A stretch of DNA of 30,039 nt from a virus. The notes under the pieces were generated by a model. The model worked only from the letters and a program-made list of their open reading frames with translations. It had not been told where the DNA came from and ran no database searches. The stretch lies in IMG/VR virus record IMGVR_UViG_3300042392_000200, positions 1 through 30,039 of that record; one strand, 5' to 3'. Within the stretch, counting starts at the first letter, position 1; each line of letters begins with the position of its first letter. Of this stretch, positions 5,990 through 13,906 are shown in pieces. Made by a program: the position numbers and the translations under genes.

Positions 5990-6992
5990 TTAGTTTTGCC
6001 TTGATTGATTCTTGCAAGTCAAGATCCTCTCTTACACGATTAACAAATGCTTCTTTACCCTGGACTTTTGTGCCATCAGGAAGTATGTACCAAGCACCTG
6101 TGCGCTCTACGATACCATTTAGTTCTGCGGTAGTAACCAAATCACCAATGGTATCAAGACCAATATCGTCACCTCTAAAATAAAAATCATACTCACCAGA
6201 CTGGAACCCTGGAGAGGTTTTGGAGAACTGTAGTTCCCACTTAATAGTTCTACCAATCTTTTCTTCAATTAATTTATCTCCTACCTTGATCTTTCCCTTA
6301 ATCGCTTGATTGTCTGACTCTGAAGAAAAGAGTTTAACAATACATGAGGAATAAAACTTAGTAGCCTGACCACCAGAAGGCTGCTGGCTAGTATACATAG
6401 CATTGATATTGTTACGAGACTGAGAAATAAGAACAAGCAAAGTTGGCTTAACTTTATTGTTTGCATAGTTAAGCATTTTCCATGCGTTACTAAAGTCACG
6501 GGATTCTGCTCCAATCTGTTTAGTGTTTTCTAAGGCTTTCATTTCATCTGTATCTTTTTCAAAATAGATTGCTGGAAGCATTGATGTGATAGAGTCTACA
6601 ACGATTAGGTCTACGCCAGCATTCATTAATCCTACGCCAACATCTACCATATCACTAATAGTTCTTGCTTGTGAGTAGATTAGTTTTTCTGGGTCTACCC
6701 CCAAAGTTCTAGCCCAGTCTTCAGAGTATGACATCTCTGAGTCAATCCAGGCACATAACTTACCCTCTGCTTGCGCTAGAGCAATCATCTGAAGGCACAT
6801 AGAAGACTTTGCAGAAGACTTTGAACCCCAGATAAGAACTTGTCTGCCATAGGGAAGCCCACCACCAAGTGCACGGTTTAGTCCATAACTAGGGGTAGGC
6901 TGGTACTCATAATTAACACCAACTCCACTACCCAATCTTTTTCTCAACTTAGGATCAAGTTGTGCTAACGCTTCTTCTATACTAACTGACAT
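5982..6992 (-). CDS. RecA/UvsX-like recombinase
   Basis: The 336 aa strand-exchange ATPase has GSKSSAKS as Walker A (about residues 56-63), the RecA catalytic Glu in AWIDSEMS (about E86), Walker B LIVVDSITSM (D133), and an L2-like region from SQSRNNI to PSGGQATKFYSS, which parallels the GGNALKFYAS segment of bacterial RecA. The usual second Gly of the P-loop is Ala, recalling UvsX, in which this position is also changed. The C-terminal RecA tail domain is reduced. ATG 6992 is chosen over ATG 6998 because GGAGG lies 6 nt before it but only one base before the other. The start overlaps the polymerase stop. It likely drives recombination-dependent replication with the nearby nucleases. Confidence 0.9.
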   Translation of the reverse strand: MSVSIEEALAQLDPKLRKRLGSGVGVNYEYQPTPSYGLNRALGGGLPYGRQVLIWGSKSSAKSSMCLQMIALAQAEGKLCAWIDSEMSYSEDWARTLGVDPEKLIYSQARTISDMVDVGVGLMNAGVDLIVVDSITSMLPAIYFEKDTDEMKALENTKQIGAESRDFSNAWKMLNYANNKVKPTLLVLISQSRNNINAMYTSQQPSGGQATKFYSSCIVKLFSSESDNQAIKGKIKVGDKLIEEKIGRTIKWELQFSKTSPGFQSGEYDFYFRGDDIGLDTIGDLVTTAELNGIVERTGAWYILPDGTKVQGKEAFVNRVREDLDLQESIKAKLNA

Positions 6993-9900
6993 GTACATCC
7001 TCCAATGTTACTGTTCCGTCTTTTGTTTTTCCAAAACTAAATTTATAAGATTTTCCTTCTTCTATATGCATATATGCTTTTGCAAAAGATGTAGGAAAAA
7101 CTGTAATAGAATGAAGATCTCTTGCAGTATCTGCCAATGTAAGAGATGCCATCTTCTTTCCAGTCTTTGTAATTCTTGGTTTAAAAGAAACTACAAACAT
7201 TTCTTCATCCTTGTATGGCAGTTGCTTGTAACTTAAGAACTTCACAAGAGCATGAGATGATTCTTTTATTTCATCAGAAGGTATGAAAGATACAATCCTG
7301 TTGTCATTACAAAGAACCAAGTAAGAACGACCAGTCTCAATAGTCGTATTTTCATCATCAAATATACCGACGCTGCCAGTTTTGTCCAAAATTTCAACTC
7401 GTGACCATCCTGTTCCCCTTTTAATTGATTTTACCATACCCATAAAAATGTATGATCCTTTTTCTTCAAAGTCAACAATATCCTGAATGAAAGCATAGTA
7501 GTGAGAAGGTATTGTAATATTAAACTCTGGAAGGTTTAAGTACTCATACAGGTTCTCTTTAATCTCCTGATCATTTCTAGGATTATCATTAAATGTTGCT
7601 GCACCAATTACTCTAAGTGCTTGGAGTGCACGAGAGTTTACTCCGTTGCCCTTGGTAAATGTAAATTCTTCAAGTTCTTTGTACGAATTAAATGGTCGTG
7701 CTGCAATATATCTTTCTGCAATTTTATCAGATATGAACTTGATAGCAGTGAGTCCAAACCGAATACCCTTACCCTCAATTTTAAAATCGATATCCGAATC
7801 GTTAATGTGAGGTAACTTAACGCTAATACCCATTCTTTTTGCTTCAATAAGATATTCAGTTCTTGCATCCTTATCCTTTTCATTCTTTAGCACTGAGTAC
7901 ATAAACTCAAGTGGATAATAATACTTTAGCCACGCTGTCCAGTAAGATAGAGTTGAGTATGCTACTGCGTGTGACTTATTAAATGAGTACCCTGCGTGAG
8001 CCTCAAAGTCATGCCATAAGTCACGAGCAATGTTTGGAGAGACAAACTTAGAGGCACCCTCTACGAACTTCTCTTTAAACTGATCAAATTCTTTAGCATC
8101 TTTTTTCTTGCCAATGATCTTTCTAACCTTATCTGCTTCCGACATGGACATACCGCCAAGGTGTACGCATGCTTGCATAACTTGTTCCTGGTAAAGAATA
8201 CAGCCATAAGTGTCCTCCGTAAATTGTTTTAGTACTTGGTGAGTATAAGAAATATTTTGACGACCATGTTTACGATCAACATAGTCTTTTCCGATAGTAT
8301 TCATTGCACCTGGACGAACAAGAGCATTAGATGCTGCAAGTTCATTTAGATTCTTGACACCCATCTTAACAAGAAGGTTTGTGTATGGTGCTGCTTCACA
8401 TTGGAATACGCCTTTTGTATATCCGTCAGACAACATCTGATAAACATTTACATCATCCATCTTGATTTTTAGAAGATCTATCTTTTTACCATCTCGCTCT
8501 TTGATTATGTCAATTGTATTCTTAAGAACAGATAAAGTCTTAAGACCAAGTGCATCAATCTTAATTAAGCCAATTCTCTCAGCCTCTTCCATATCAACAC
8601 CTACAACAGGAATTCTTTCATCAGAGCCAGTAGATGATCTTGTTTCAAGTGGTGCGTATCTAAAGATTGGTTCCTTTGCAGTTACAACACCTGCTGCGTG
8701 AATACCTGTGCCACGAATGCGACCACGAAGTTGTTCTCCATACACTTCTACCTCTGGATACTTTTCACGAAACTCTCTTGTTGATTTTGAAGTACAGAAA
8801 TCATCCCAAGTATCTACAGTCTTTAATACTTTATTGACATCTGATAGAGGAATGTTGAGCACTCTTGAAACATCTCTAACAATTCCCTTGCCAGTAAACT
8901 GAAGGAAGGTAGCAATAGATGCAACATGTCGATACTGTCTAACAAGATAGTCTTTTACTTCTTCACGACGAGTATCCTGAATATCTGTATCAATATCTGG
9001 AAAGTCATTACGCTCTGGGTTAATAAAACGGAAGAACAAAAGGTTGTGCTCAATAGGATCAATGTCTGTAATCTTTAGTGCATAACAAACAAGAGAACCA
9101 GCAGAAGAACCACGACCTGGACCGACCATAATCTCTTCTTTCTTAGCCCAGTTGATCATGTTGCTTACAACAAGGAAGTATGGAGCAAACTTTTTATCCT
9201 TAATAATCTGCAACTCTTCTTCAAGTCTATCAAGGTACTCTTGGTTTTCTGACAAACCTCGCTCTACCAAACCTTCAAGTGCAACCTTTGCAAGTTCTTT
9301 ATCAGGACTTTTGTACTGTACTGGCAATAGGTTTAGTCCTTCTTGAATGCCATAGTCTCCGACTGTCTCTGCTAATAGGAGTGTGTTTGAGTATATGTCT
9401 GGTCGATCAATACCCTGCGATTCCATCGCTGCCTTAATCTCTTCGTATGAAAGCAGGTGGATATCAAACTTATTAAATGTAATCTGACGGTCTTCGCCAT
9501 ATAGATAGTCAAGGCGTTCCATCATACTGCCTTTTTTCTTTGACTTTTCATATGTTGCATCTTTTACGAACTTGCCGTGTGTATTCATAAGCAACTTAAA
9601 CTCTTGAACTTCTTTTTGTGATGGATCAACATGGTGGCAGTCTGGTGTAACAATAACTTTAATGCCAAACTCGTCTGCAAGTTCAATTAAGTACTTGTTG
9701 ATATGTGCTTCGTTGTGAGGCATAACCTCAACATAATAGTCATCACCAAAGCGCTCCTTAAACCAAGTCAAATACTTCTTAGCAATAGCAAACTCTTCTT
9801 CTTCAAGTGCTTTAACTAAAACGCTGCTTGGACAAGCAGAAGAAACAATAATTCCCTCTTTGTATTTTTCTAATATCTCAAAGTCAAATCGTGGCTTCTT

Positions 9901-10257
9901 AAAGAAACCATCTGTCCAAGATAGTTCGCTAATCTTATTAAGGTTTTCTAAACCAATTTGATTCTTGGCTAGAAGGATAATGTGGTTGTAGACAAGATCT
10001 TGCTGACCTTCTCTTTCAGACTTATCTCTTTTATCAGATATGTCTGAACACATATATCCTTCTAGACCTAGAATTGGCTTAATGCCCTTTGCTTTTGCAA
10101 TACGGTGCAGTTCCCTATGCCCAGATAAAGTACCGTGGTCAGTGATGGCAATTGCTGGCATCCCTAACTCAACTGCACGGTCAACATATTCTTCTGGAGT
10201 AGCAATCCCATCAAATAATGAGAAGTGTGTATGGACATGTAAGCCTACGTAGTTCAT
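6982..10257 (-). CDS. dnaE: DNA polymerase III alpha subunit (DnaE-type)
   Basis: The 1091 aa C-family replicative polymerase begins with a PHP domain: LHVHTHFSLFDG (H7, H9), AITDHGTLSG (D40, H41) and TPDCHHVD near 204-210. The palm follows with VGPGRGSSAGSLVCYAL (about 378-394), the catalytic pair in DFPDIDTDI (D423, D425) and the third acid in LIKIDALGL (D568). The fingers and the helix-hairpin-helix region follow, and the end is OB-fold-like, with IFMGMVKSIKRG and SLTLADTA. Length is close to cellular DnaE. The ATG at 10257 is two bases after the stop of the SSB-like gene; the open frame extends to a TTG at 10302, but the extra residues overlap that gene and are not DnaE-like. I saw no clear QxxLF-type clamp motif. 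It would copy the phage genome with the helicase and primase upstream. Confidence 0.95.
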   Translation of the reverse strand: MNYVGLHVHTHFSLFDGIATPEEYVDRAVELGMPAIAITDHGTLSGHRELHRIAKAKGIKPILGLEGYMCSDISDKRDKSEREGQQDLVYNHIILLAKNQIGLENLNKISELSWTDGFFKKPRFDFEILEKYKEGIIVSSACPSSVLVKALEEEEFAIAKKYLTWFKERFGDDYYVEVMPHNEAHINKYLIELADEFGIKVIVTPDCHHVDPSQKEVQEFKLLMNTHGKFVKDATYEKSKKKGSMMERLDYLYGEDRQITFNKFDIHLLSYEEIKAAMESQGIDRPDIYSNTLLLAETVGDYGIQEGLNLLPVQYKSPDKELAKVALEGLVERGLSENQEYLDRLEEELQIIKDKKFAPYFLVVSNMINWAKKEEIMVGPGRGSSAGSLVCYALKITDIDPIEHNLLFFRFINPERNDFPDIDTDIQDTRREEVKDYLVRQYRHVASIATFLQFTGKGIVRDVSRVLNIPLSDVNKVLKTVDTWDDFCTSKSTREFREKYPEVEVYGEQLRGRIRGTGIHAAGVVTAKEPIFRYAPLETRSSTGSDERIPVVGVDMEEAERIGLIKIDALGLKTLSVLKNTIDIIKERDGKKIDLLKIKMDDVNVYQMLSDGYTKGVFQCEAAPYTNLLVKMGVKNLNELAASNALVRPGAMNTIGKDYVDRKHGRQNISYTHQVLKQFTEDTYGCILYQEQVMQACVHLGGMSMSEADKVRKIIGKKKDAKEFDQFKEKFVEGASKFVSPNIARDLWHDFEAHAGYSFNKSHAVAYSTLSYWTAWLKYYYPLEFMYSVLKNEKDKDARTEYLIEAKRMGISVKLPHINDSDIDFKIEGKGIRFGLTAIKFISDKIAERYIAARPFNSYKELEEFTFTKGNGVNSRALQALRVIGAATFNDNPRNDQEIKENLYEYLNLPEFNITIPSHYYAFIQDIVDFEEKGSYIFMGMVKSIKRGTGWSRVEILDKTGSVGIFDDENTTIETGRSYLVLCNDNRIVSFIPSDEIKESSHALVKFLSYKQLPYKDEEMFVVSFKPRITKTGKKMASLTLADTARDLHSITVFPTSFAKAYMHIEEGKSYKFSFGKTKDGTVTLEDVHVS
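6999..7003 (-). promoter_or_regulatory. Ribosome binding site deciding the recombinase start
   Basis: A perfect GGAGG on the minus strand lies 6 nt before ATG 6992 and just one base from ATG 6998, so the downstream ATG must be the one used. It is embedded in the last codons of the polymerase gene. Confidence 0.7.
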
Positions 10258-10258
10258 A

Positions 10259-10912
10259 TTACCAATCAGCGTTTGTTGCTGAGGTGGCAGATGGGCCGTC
10301 AAAGCCCAAGTAGAACGCTTCTTGTTCCGCGTATGGAATCTTGCGTAGTGCAGACTCTAATGGATAAGGCTTGATGTCTCCCCAATTAAATGGTTCCTTA
10401 TCTGGTGCTGATGGAATTAGTGTGTAATTAGTTTCAGTTCCCTGACCATTACGCTTTAACTTCCACTGTACATTTGAGATGCTTCCTGTTTCAAGAGCAT
10501 ACTCACGAATTGTGTTAAATGATGATTGCTTGCTGATACCCATTGACCAGATTGCAACATAAGGTGCTTCAATACCATCGTCTACAACTACGTTGCAATA
10601 GAAACGAAGACGGGCTCTCCAGCCAGCCTTTGGATCCTTACGATGCATTTCTTCTGCCCAGTCACGACCTTCTGTATCCATTGTGTCTACAGCCTTGCGC
10701 TTGTAGTCCTTTGGGTTTGTGTGTTCTGATACAACGATTGCTAGACCACGATCAGGACTATAGTTTGCTGAATCCTCATCTAGTTCTTCTAAGAATCTAA
10801 TCTTTACTGATTGTCCATCAGCAAGTTTTAGCCACTTAACCTTTGGGCCGTCGCCACCCTTTGGGCCATCTAGTACTGGACCCATTTCTTTGATTCCTCT
10901 TAGTATTGCCAT
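10259..10912 (-). CDS. Probable single-stranded DNA-binding protein
   Basis: The 217 aa protein starts MAILRGIKEMGPVLDGPKGG, has a strand-rich core with VKWLKLADGQSVKIRFLEELDED (about 25-47), ARLRFYCNVVVDDGIEAPYVAIWSMG (about 100-125) and NVQWKLKRNGQGTETNYTLIP (about 147-167), and ends in a flexible tail after FYLGFDG. The core reads as an OB-fold like those of phage gp32/gp2.5-type SSBs, and proteins of this form lie beside primase and polymerase in actinophages as I recall. There is no cysteine cluster for the gp32 zinc site. The AAAGAGAAA before ATG 10912 is a weak ribosome site. Position between primase and DnaE supports the call. Confidence 0.65.
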   Translation of the reverse strand: MAILRGIKEMGPVLDGPKGGDGPKVKWLKLADGQSVKIRFLEELDEDSANYSPDRGLAIVVSEHTNPKDYKRKAVDTMDTEGRDWAEEMHRKDPKAGWRARLRFYCNVVVDDGIEAPYVAIWSMGISKQSSFNTIREYALETGSISNVQWKLKRNGQGTETNYTLIPSAPDKEPFNWGDIKPYPLESALRKIPYAEQEAFYLGFDGPSATSATNADW

Positions 10913-10936
10913 GTGTTTTCTCTTTTCTGTGTTATG

Positions 10937-11881
10937 TTAGTTTAGCATAGACTGTATTGATTTGTCAAACTGGAAGTCCAGTTCTTTAATTGACTTATCG
11001 TCCATGTCTCCTATATCTTTATATTCTTTGTTTAGTTTAATTACGGATACACGAGAACCAAGTTTTTCAACTATCTTAGTTCTCATATTTCCACCTGCTT
11101 CATCGTTATCCGCAATGACAATTATATCATTAAAGTACTTCTGAAGCAATTCTATTTGTATGTTTGATACATTGGACCCTAATGTTGCTACTGCTGGAAA
11201 GCCACACTGGTCAAGCCTAATAGCATCAAAGGATGACTCTACTATATAAACCTTACCAGAACTTTTAACTCTGTGTAGGTTAAATAGGGTTTTAGATTTT
11301 GGCAACCCTGGAGTATTCTTAAATTCTTTGCCCTCGATAGATCTTCCAACAAAACCAATTGCTAAACCATCTGGACTGTGGACTGGAACAGTTACCATAT
11401 CCTGTTTTTCTGAATAGCCTAAAGCAAATTTTGATGCTGACTCTTTAGTAATTTTTCTATAGTTAAAATAATCTCTTGCTCTGCTAGAAGACAGCAGTTC
11501 ATTGTGAAGTCTTTTAAGAACAACCTCGTCAAATAAAGTAAACTCTGGTTTTTTGTAAAGGGCTCTATCAACATCCTGTTCTATACTTGTTTCTGCTTCT
11601 TTGCTTTTAATAAACCTTGCAGCCTCAAAGTATGTCCTGTTAGACATATGCATAACAAATTCAATAAATCCAGTTACGTGGTGACAAGCAAAACAAAAGA
11701 AGGTTCCGCTATTCTTATCTATTTCTCCTGCTGGGGTTCTATTGTTGTTGTGATATGGACAAAAAATAATATAGTCTGAGTCAACCTCAGACTCAATCGT
11801 TACACCTGTTCCTGTGAGAACTCTTTTGATTTGTTCTTTTGTGTATAGATTGCCGTGCTTCCGTCTATTCCTGCTATCCAT
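10937..11881 (-). CDS. DNA primase (CHC2 zinc finger and Toprim)
   Basis: The 314 aa enzyme makes RNA primers for lagging-strand synthesis. The N-terminal zinc-binding domain shows CPYH (C41, H44) and CFAC (C63, C66). The Toprim domain shows the glutamate in VYIVESSFDA (E215) and the metal-binding DxD in VIADNDEAGG (D258, D260). It is shorter than bacterial DnaG (near 600 aa) and has no visible C-terminal helicase-binding domain, as in many phage primases. ATG 11881 is the only good start before the zinc finger and overlaps the upstream gene by 82 nt. It is separated by 24 nt from the SSB-like gene. Confidence 0.92.
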   Translation of the reverse strand: MDSRNRRKHGNLYTKEQIKRVLTGTGVTIESEVDSDYIIFCPYHNNNRTPAGEIDKNSGTFFCFACHHVTGFIEFVMHMSNRTYFEAARFIKSKEAETSIEQDVDRALYKKPEFTLFDEVVLKRLHNELLSSSRARDYFNYRKITKESASKFALGYSEKQDMVTVPVHSPDGLAIGFVGRSIEGKEFKNTPGLPKSKTLFNLHRVKSSGKVYIVESSFDAIRLDQCGFPAVATLGSNVSNIQIELLQKYFNDIIVIADNDEAGGNMRTKIVEKLGSRVSVIKLNKEYKDIGDMDDKSIKELDFQFDKSIQSMLN

Positions 11882-12153
11882 TCGCTTTGTTTTCTCCCCG
11901 TATATGTTCCGTGTACTGTTAGTTGAAATTCAAAATATTTTTTCTTGTGGTTATAGTCTATCGTAAAATCTGGAACTATGTCAAGCCTTGGAACGTAGCC
12001 TGATAGTCGCATCTCGGATTCAAGCAATCTGACATACTCTGCCTTAAGCCTACCAAGAGCAGACTCATCATGGATAATCCCGTCAAGATAAAACTTCTTG
12101 ATTGGCTTATGATGATAGAAGGTAGGTGGGATAACTTCTTTACTTTGCGACAT
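11800..12153 (-). CDS. Conserved phage protein between helicase and primase, function unknown
   Basis: The 117 aa product reads as a mixed alpha/beta protein: YHHKPIKKFYLDGIIHDESA (about 13-32), a helix LGRLKAEYVRLLESEMRLSGY, then strands PDFTIDYNHKKKYFEFQLTVHGTY and a C-terminal EWIAGIDGS...QKNKSKE. I recall related small proteins in actinophages with the same ending, so the 82 nt region that overlaps the primase start is probably genuine coding in both frames. No catalytic motif is seen. Its place between helicase and primase suggests a replication accessory role, possibly a helicase loader or primase partner; this is inference. There is no Shine-Dalgarno before the ATG; see the promoter candidate upstream. 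Confidence 0.75.
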   Translation of the reverse strand: MSQSKEVIPPTFYHHKPIKKFYLDGIIHDESALGRLKAEYVRLLESEMRLSGYVPRLDIVPDFTIDYNHKKKYFEFQLTVHGTYTGRKQSEWIAGIDGSTAIYTQKNKSKEFSQEQV

Positions 12154-12158
12154 ACCAT

Positions 12159-12164
12159 ATTATA
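12159..12164 (-). promoter_or_regulatory. Candidate -10 element for a leaderless transcript
   Basis: The minus strand reads GGTATAATA, then GGTATAAT's hexamer TATAAT ends 5 nt before ATG 12153. With a usual 6-7 nt distance to the start site, RNA would begin at or next to the ATG. The gene has no Shine-Dalgarno. No clear -35 is present. Leaderless mRNAs are common in Actinobacteria, and the same nonamer precedes ATG 15029. Confidence 0.35.
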
Positions 12165-12165
12165 C

Positions 12166-13386
12166 CTACTTATCTTCATAGTCTTTGTATCTGTAGTATC
12201 CTTTGTCAAAATCAACCTGGACAAGGAAGTCTCCCATAAATCCATTACGATTCTTTCTAAAGGCACATTCAATAATATCGCTGTTTGATGCTCTACCCAA
12301 AGCAATAACCCAGTCAGCATCGTAGGCAATCTGTCTTGACCAAGCAGTTTGTCCAAGCGTAGGAACACCACTGAGATCGTTCACATCATCTGGGGTAGCA
12401 GATGAGATAGCAATGATTGGAACCTCTTCACCAATAGCCATTAGTTTAAGTTCTCTTGAAAGGTTCTTCATTCGTACCGTTTCATTATCTGACTTCTGAT
12501 TAGGAGCCATTAACTGAAGGTAGTCAACAATTACAAAGTCTGGCTTGTATTGATCAATCTTTCCACGAAGAACAGAAGGATTAATTTCTCCACCTTGGTC
12601 ATTAGAAATAATATGAAACTCTGGCTTACCCTGTAAATGCTTAGCATGCCAAGCCTTAAGAGTATCTAGTTCAACATCTCCATTACTCAACTTGCGATGG
12701 GACCAAAGACCTTCGCCCATAATAGTAAATACACGATTACGAACTTCTGTTTCTGACATCTCAAGTGAGATTACAAGGGGTGTCCTACCCTGTTTCCAGG
12801 CCTGTACAGCGAAGTATAGAGCCATCCACGACTTTCCTATACCTGGGTATGCTAGAAAGACTCCTAACTGCCCTGGCATAATTCCAGAAGGAAGATAGTT
12901 GTCAAAGCCTGGAAGGTTTGTTTTAATTCCAACATGACCTGCTGCTTGCTGTACCTTTAAGTTTTCAAAGTAAGCAACTGCTGACTCAAGGTCAGTCACA
13001 TCAATGTCACGAATGGCTGCAGTATTTTTCTTTAACTCGGAGGTCTGTGTAATTAAATCATTTAAGGCAACTGAGCCTTGGTTGTTTTGAACATTGCCTG
13101 CTGCGGATCTTAGAATATCTTTTAGGCTATCATTCAAGTATTCCCCCTGTAACTCTTCAAGGTGATGTTTGGTTGCTCCTACATTTGCTATCGGAGCAAA
13201 GTCTCTAAACTTTTCTGTAACAAGTTCTGCAGGTGGAAGTGACTTATTATTTTCAAAGTATAGTCTTATAAAGTTCCAGATATCTCCGTGAGTCCTCAGA
13301 AGATTGTCAACATTGGCTTGTAATAATACGTGGATCTGTTTATCTTGAAGAACTGCAGTAATTAGTTTAGACTCTGTATTATTCAC
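12166..13386 (-). CDS. dnaB: Replicative DNA helicase (DnaB-type)
   Basis: The 406 aa hexameric helicase unwinds the fork for the phage polymerase. The RecA-fold motor has Walker A AYPGIGKSW (G182-S186), the catalytic Glu in VISLEMS (E209), Walker B FVIVDYLQLM (D288) and a later arginine-finger region ending FRKNRNGFMGDF. The N-terminal ~150 residues form the expected helical domain, including a sequence NNKSLPPAELVTEKF typical of phage DnaB-like proteins. The start is GTG 13386: GGAG lies 7 nt upstream and the codon overlaps the end of the preceding gene. No ATG starts the domain. It ends 12 nt before the 117 aa gene. Confidence 0.93.
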   Translation of the reverse strand: MNNTESKLITAVLQDKQIHVLLQANVDNLLRTHGDIWNFIRLYFENNKSLPPAELVTEKFRDFAPIANVGATKHHLEELQGEYLNDSLKDILRSAAGNVQNNQGSVALNDLITQTSELKKNTAAIRDIDVTDLESAVAYFENLKVQQAAGHVGIKTNLPGFDNYLPSGIMPGQLGVFLAYPGIGKSWMALYFAVQAWKQGRTPLVISLEMSETEVRNRVFTIMGEGLWSHRKLSNGDVELDTLKAWHAKHLQGKPEFHIISNDQGGEINPSVLRGKIDQYKPDFVIVDYLQLMAPNQKSDNETVRMKNLSRELKLMAIGEEVPIIAISSATPDDVNDLSGVPTLGQTAWSRQIAYDADWVIALGRASNSDIIECAFRKNRNGFMGDFLVQVDFDKGYYRYKDYEDK

Positions 13387-13687
13387 TTAGCCACTCCTTT
13401 GCCATTCTTCTACGCTCTGCTCTCTCGTTGTCATCTCTGCTTTTATCTTTTTGTGCTTGTAAAATCTTTTCTGCATTATATGCAAAGTAATTCCAAGATG
13501 GATTCTCTGCAACCTTAAAGTAATACTCAAGTATATCGTAACACCCTGAAATTCCGTATGATTCAACTAGGGCATCTGAAGCCCACTGTTCTACATTTAG
13601 ATTAAGAGATGGCTTTGATTCGTACCTTGCGGTATGATACTTGCTGTATCTTGAAAGCAAAGCCATTCGGTCTTTGCGCTCAGCCAT
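13379..13687 (-). CDS. Small conserved protein upstream of helicase, function unknown
   Basis: The 102 aa product is helical and charged. It opens MAERKDRMALLSRYSKYHTARYESKPSLNLNVEQW and has a central YGISGCYDILEYYFKVAENPSWNYFAYNAEKI and a very charged ending DKSRDDNERAERRRMAKEWLSE. It overlaps the helicase start by 8 nt and starts as TAATG at the stop of the previous gene, so translation is coupled to the helicase. A helicase loader or regulator would fit its position and size, but no loader motif is visible and the sequence alone does not show it. I recall similar proteins beside replication genes in actinophages. Confidence 0.75.
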   Translation of the reverse strand: MAERKDRMALLSRYSKYHTARYESKPSLNLNVEQWASDALVESYGISGCYDILEYYFKVAENPSWNYFAYNAEKILQAQKDKSRDDNERAERRRMAKEWLSE

Positions 13688-13893
13688 TATTCGTTAATCT
13701 CTGCCTTTGCTTCGTTAATCTTGTCGGTTAACTTGTCTTCAACAAACTTGTAGACTCGCTCAAAAGCCTGGTCTGCAGTTTCTCCATTACGTCTTGTGTC
13801 AACTACCCCAAGGTCAAGCCTTAGCGATTGAAAGTTTCCTAGGTTAAGCGTGTATCCAAGTGTAACAGATACCTTTGTGTCTTCGTTTTCCAT
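13687..13893 (-). CDS. Small conserved phage protein, function unknown
   Basis: The 68 aa product starts MENEDTKVSVTLGYTLNLGNFQSLRLDLGV, then VDTRRNGETADQAFERVYKFVEDKLTDKINEAKAEINE. The first half reads as two or three strands and the second as a long helix. I recall this pattern as a conserved hypothetical near primase/helicase genes in actinophages. ATG 13893 is chosen because GAAGGG lies 6 nt upstream; a longer frame to 13974 exists but its extra part overlaps the HTH gene and has no support. Its TAATG end couples it to the next gene. Biological role unknown. Confidence 0.75.
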   Translation of the reverse strand: MENEDTKVSVTLGYTLNLGNFQSLRLDLGVVDTRRNGETADQAFERVYKFVEDKLTDKINEAKAEINE

Positions 13894-13899
13894 TTCATA

Positions 13900-13905
13900 C
13901 CCTTC
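13900..13905 (-). promoter_or_regulatory. Ribosome binding site deciding the start at 13893
   Basis: GAAGGG on the minus strand is 6 nt before ATG 13893, and lies directly after the HTH gene stop. It supports the short 68-residue reading over the 95-residue one. Confidence 0.6.
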
Positions 13906-13906
13906 G

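Noticed and set aside
11976-12371. 131-codon minus-strand frame across the helicase end and the 117-residue gene
   Set aside because: It lies in a third frame over two real genes, has no ribosome site and reads as random Leu/Ser/Thr-rich sequence.
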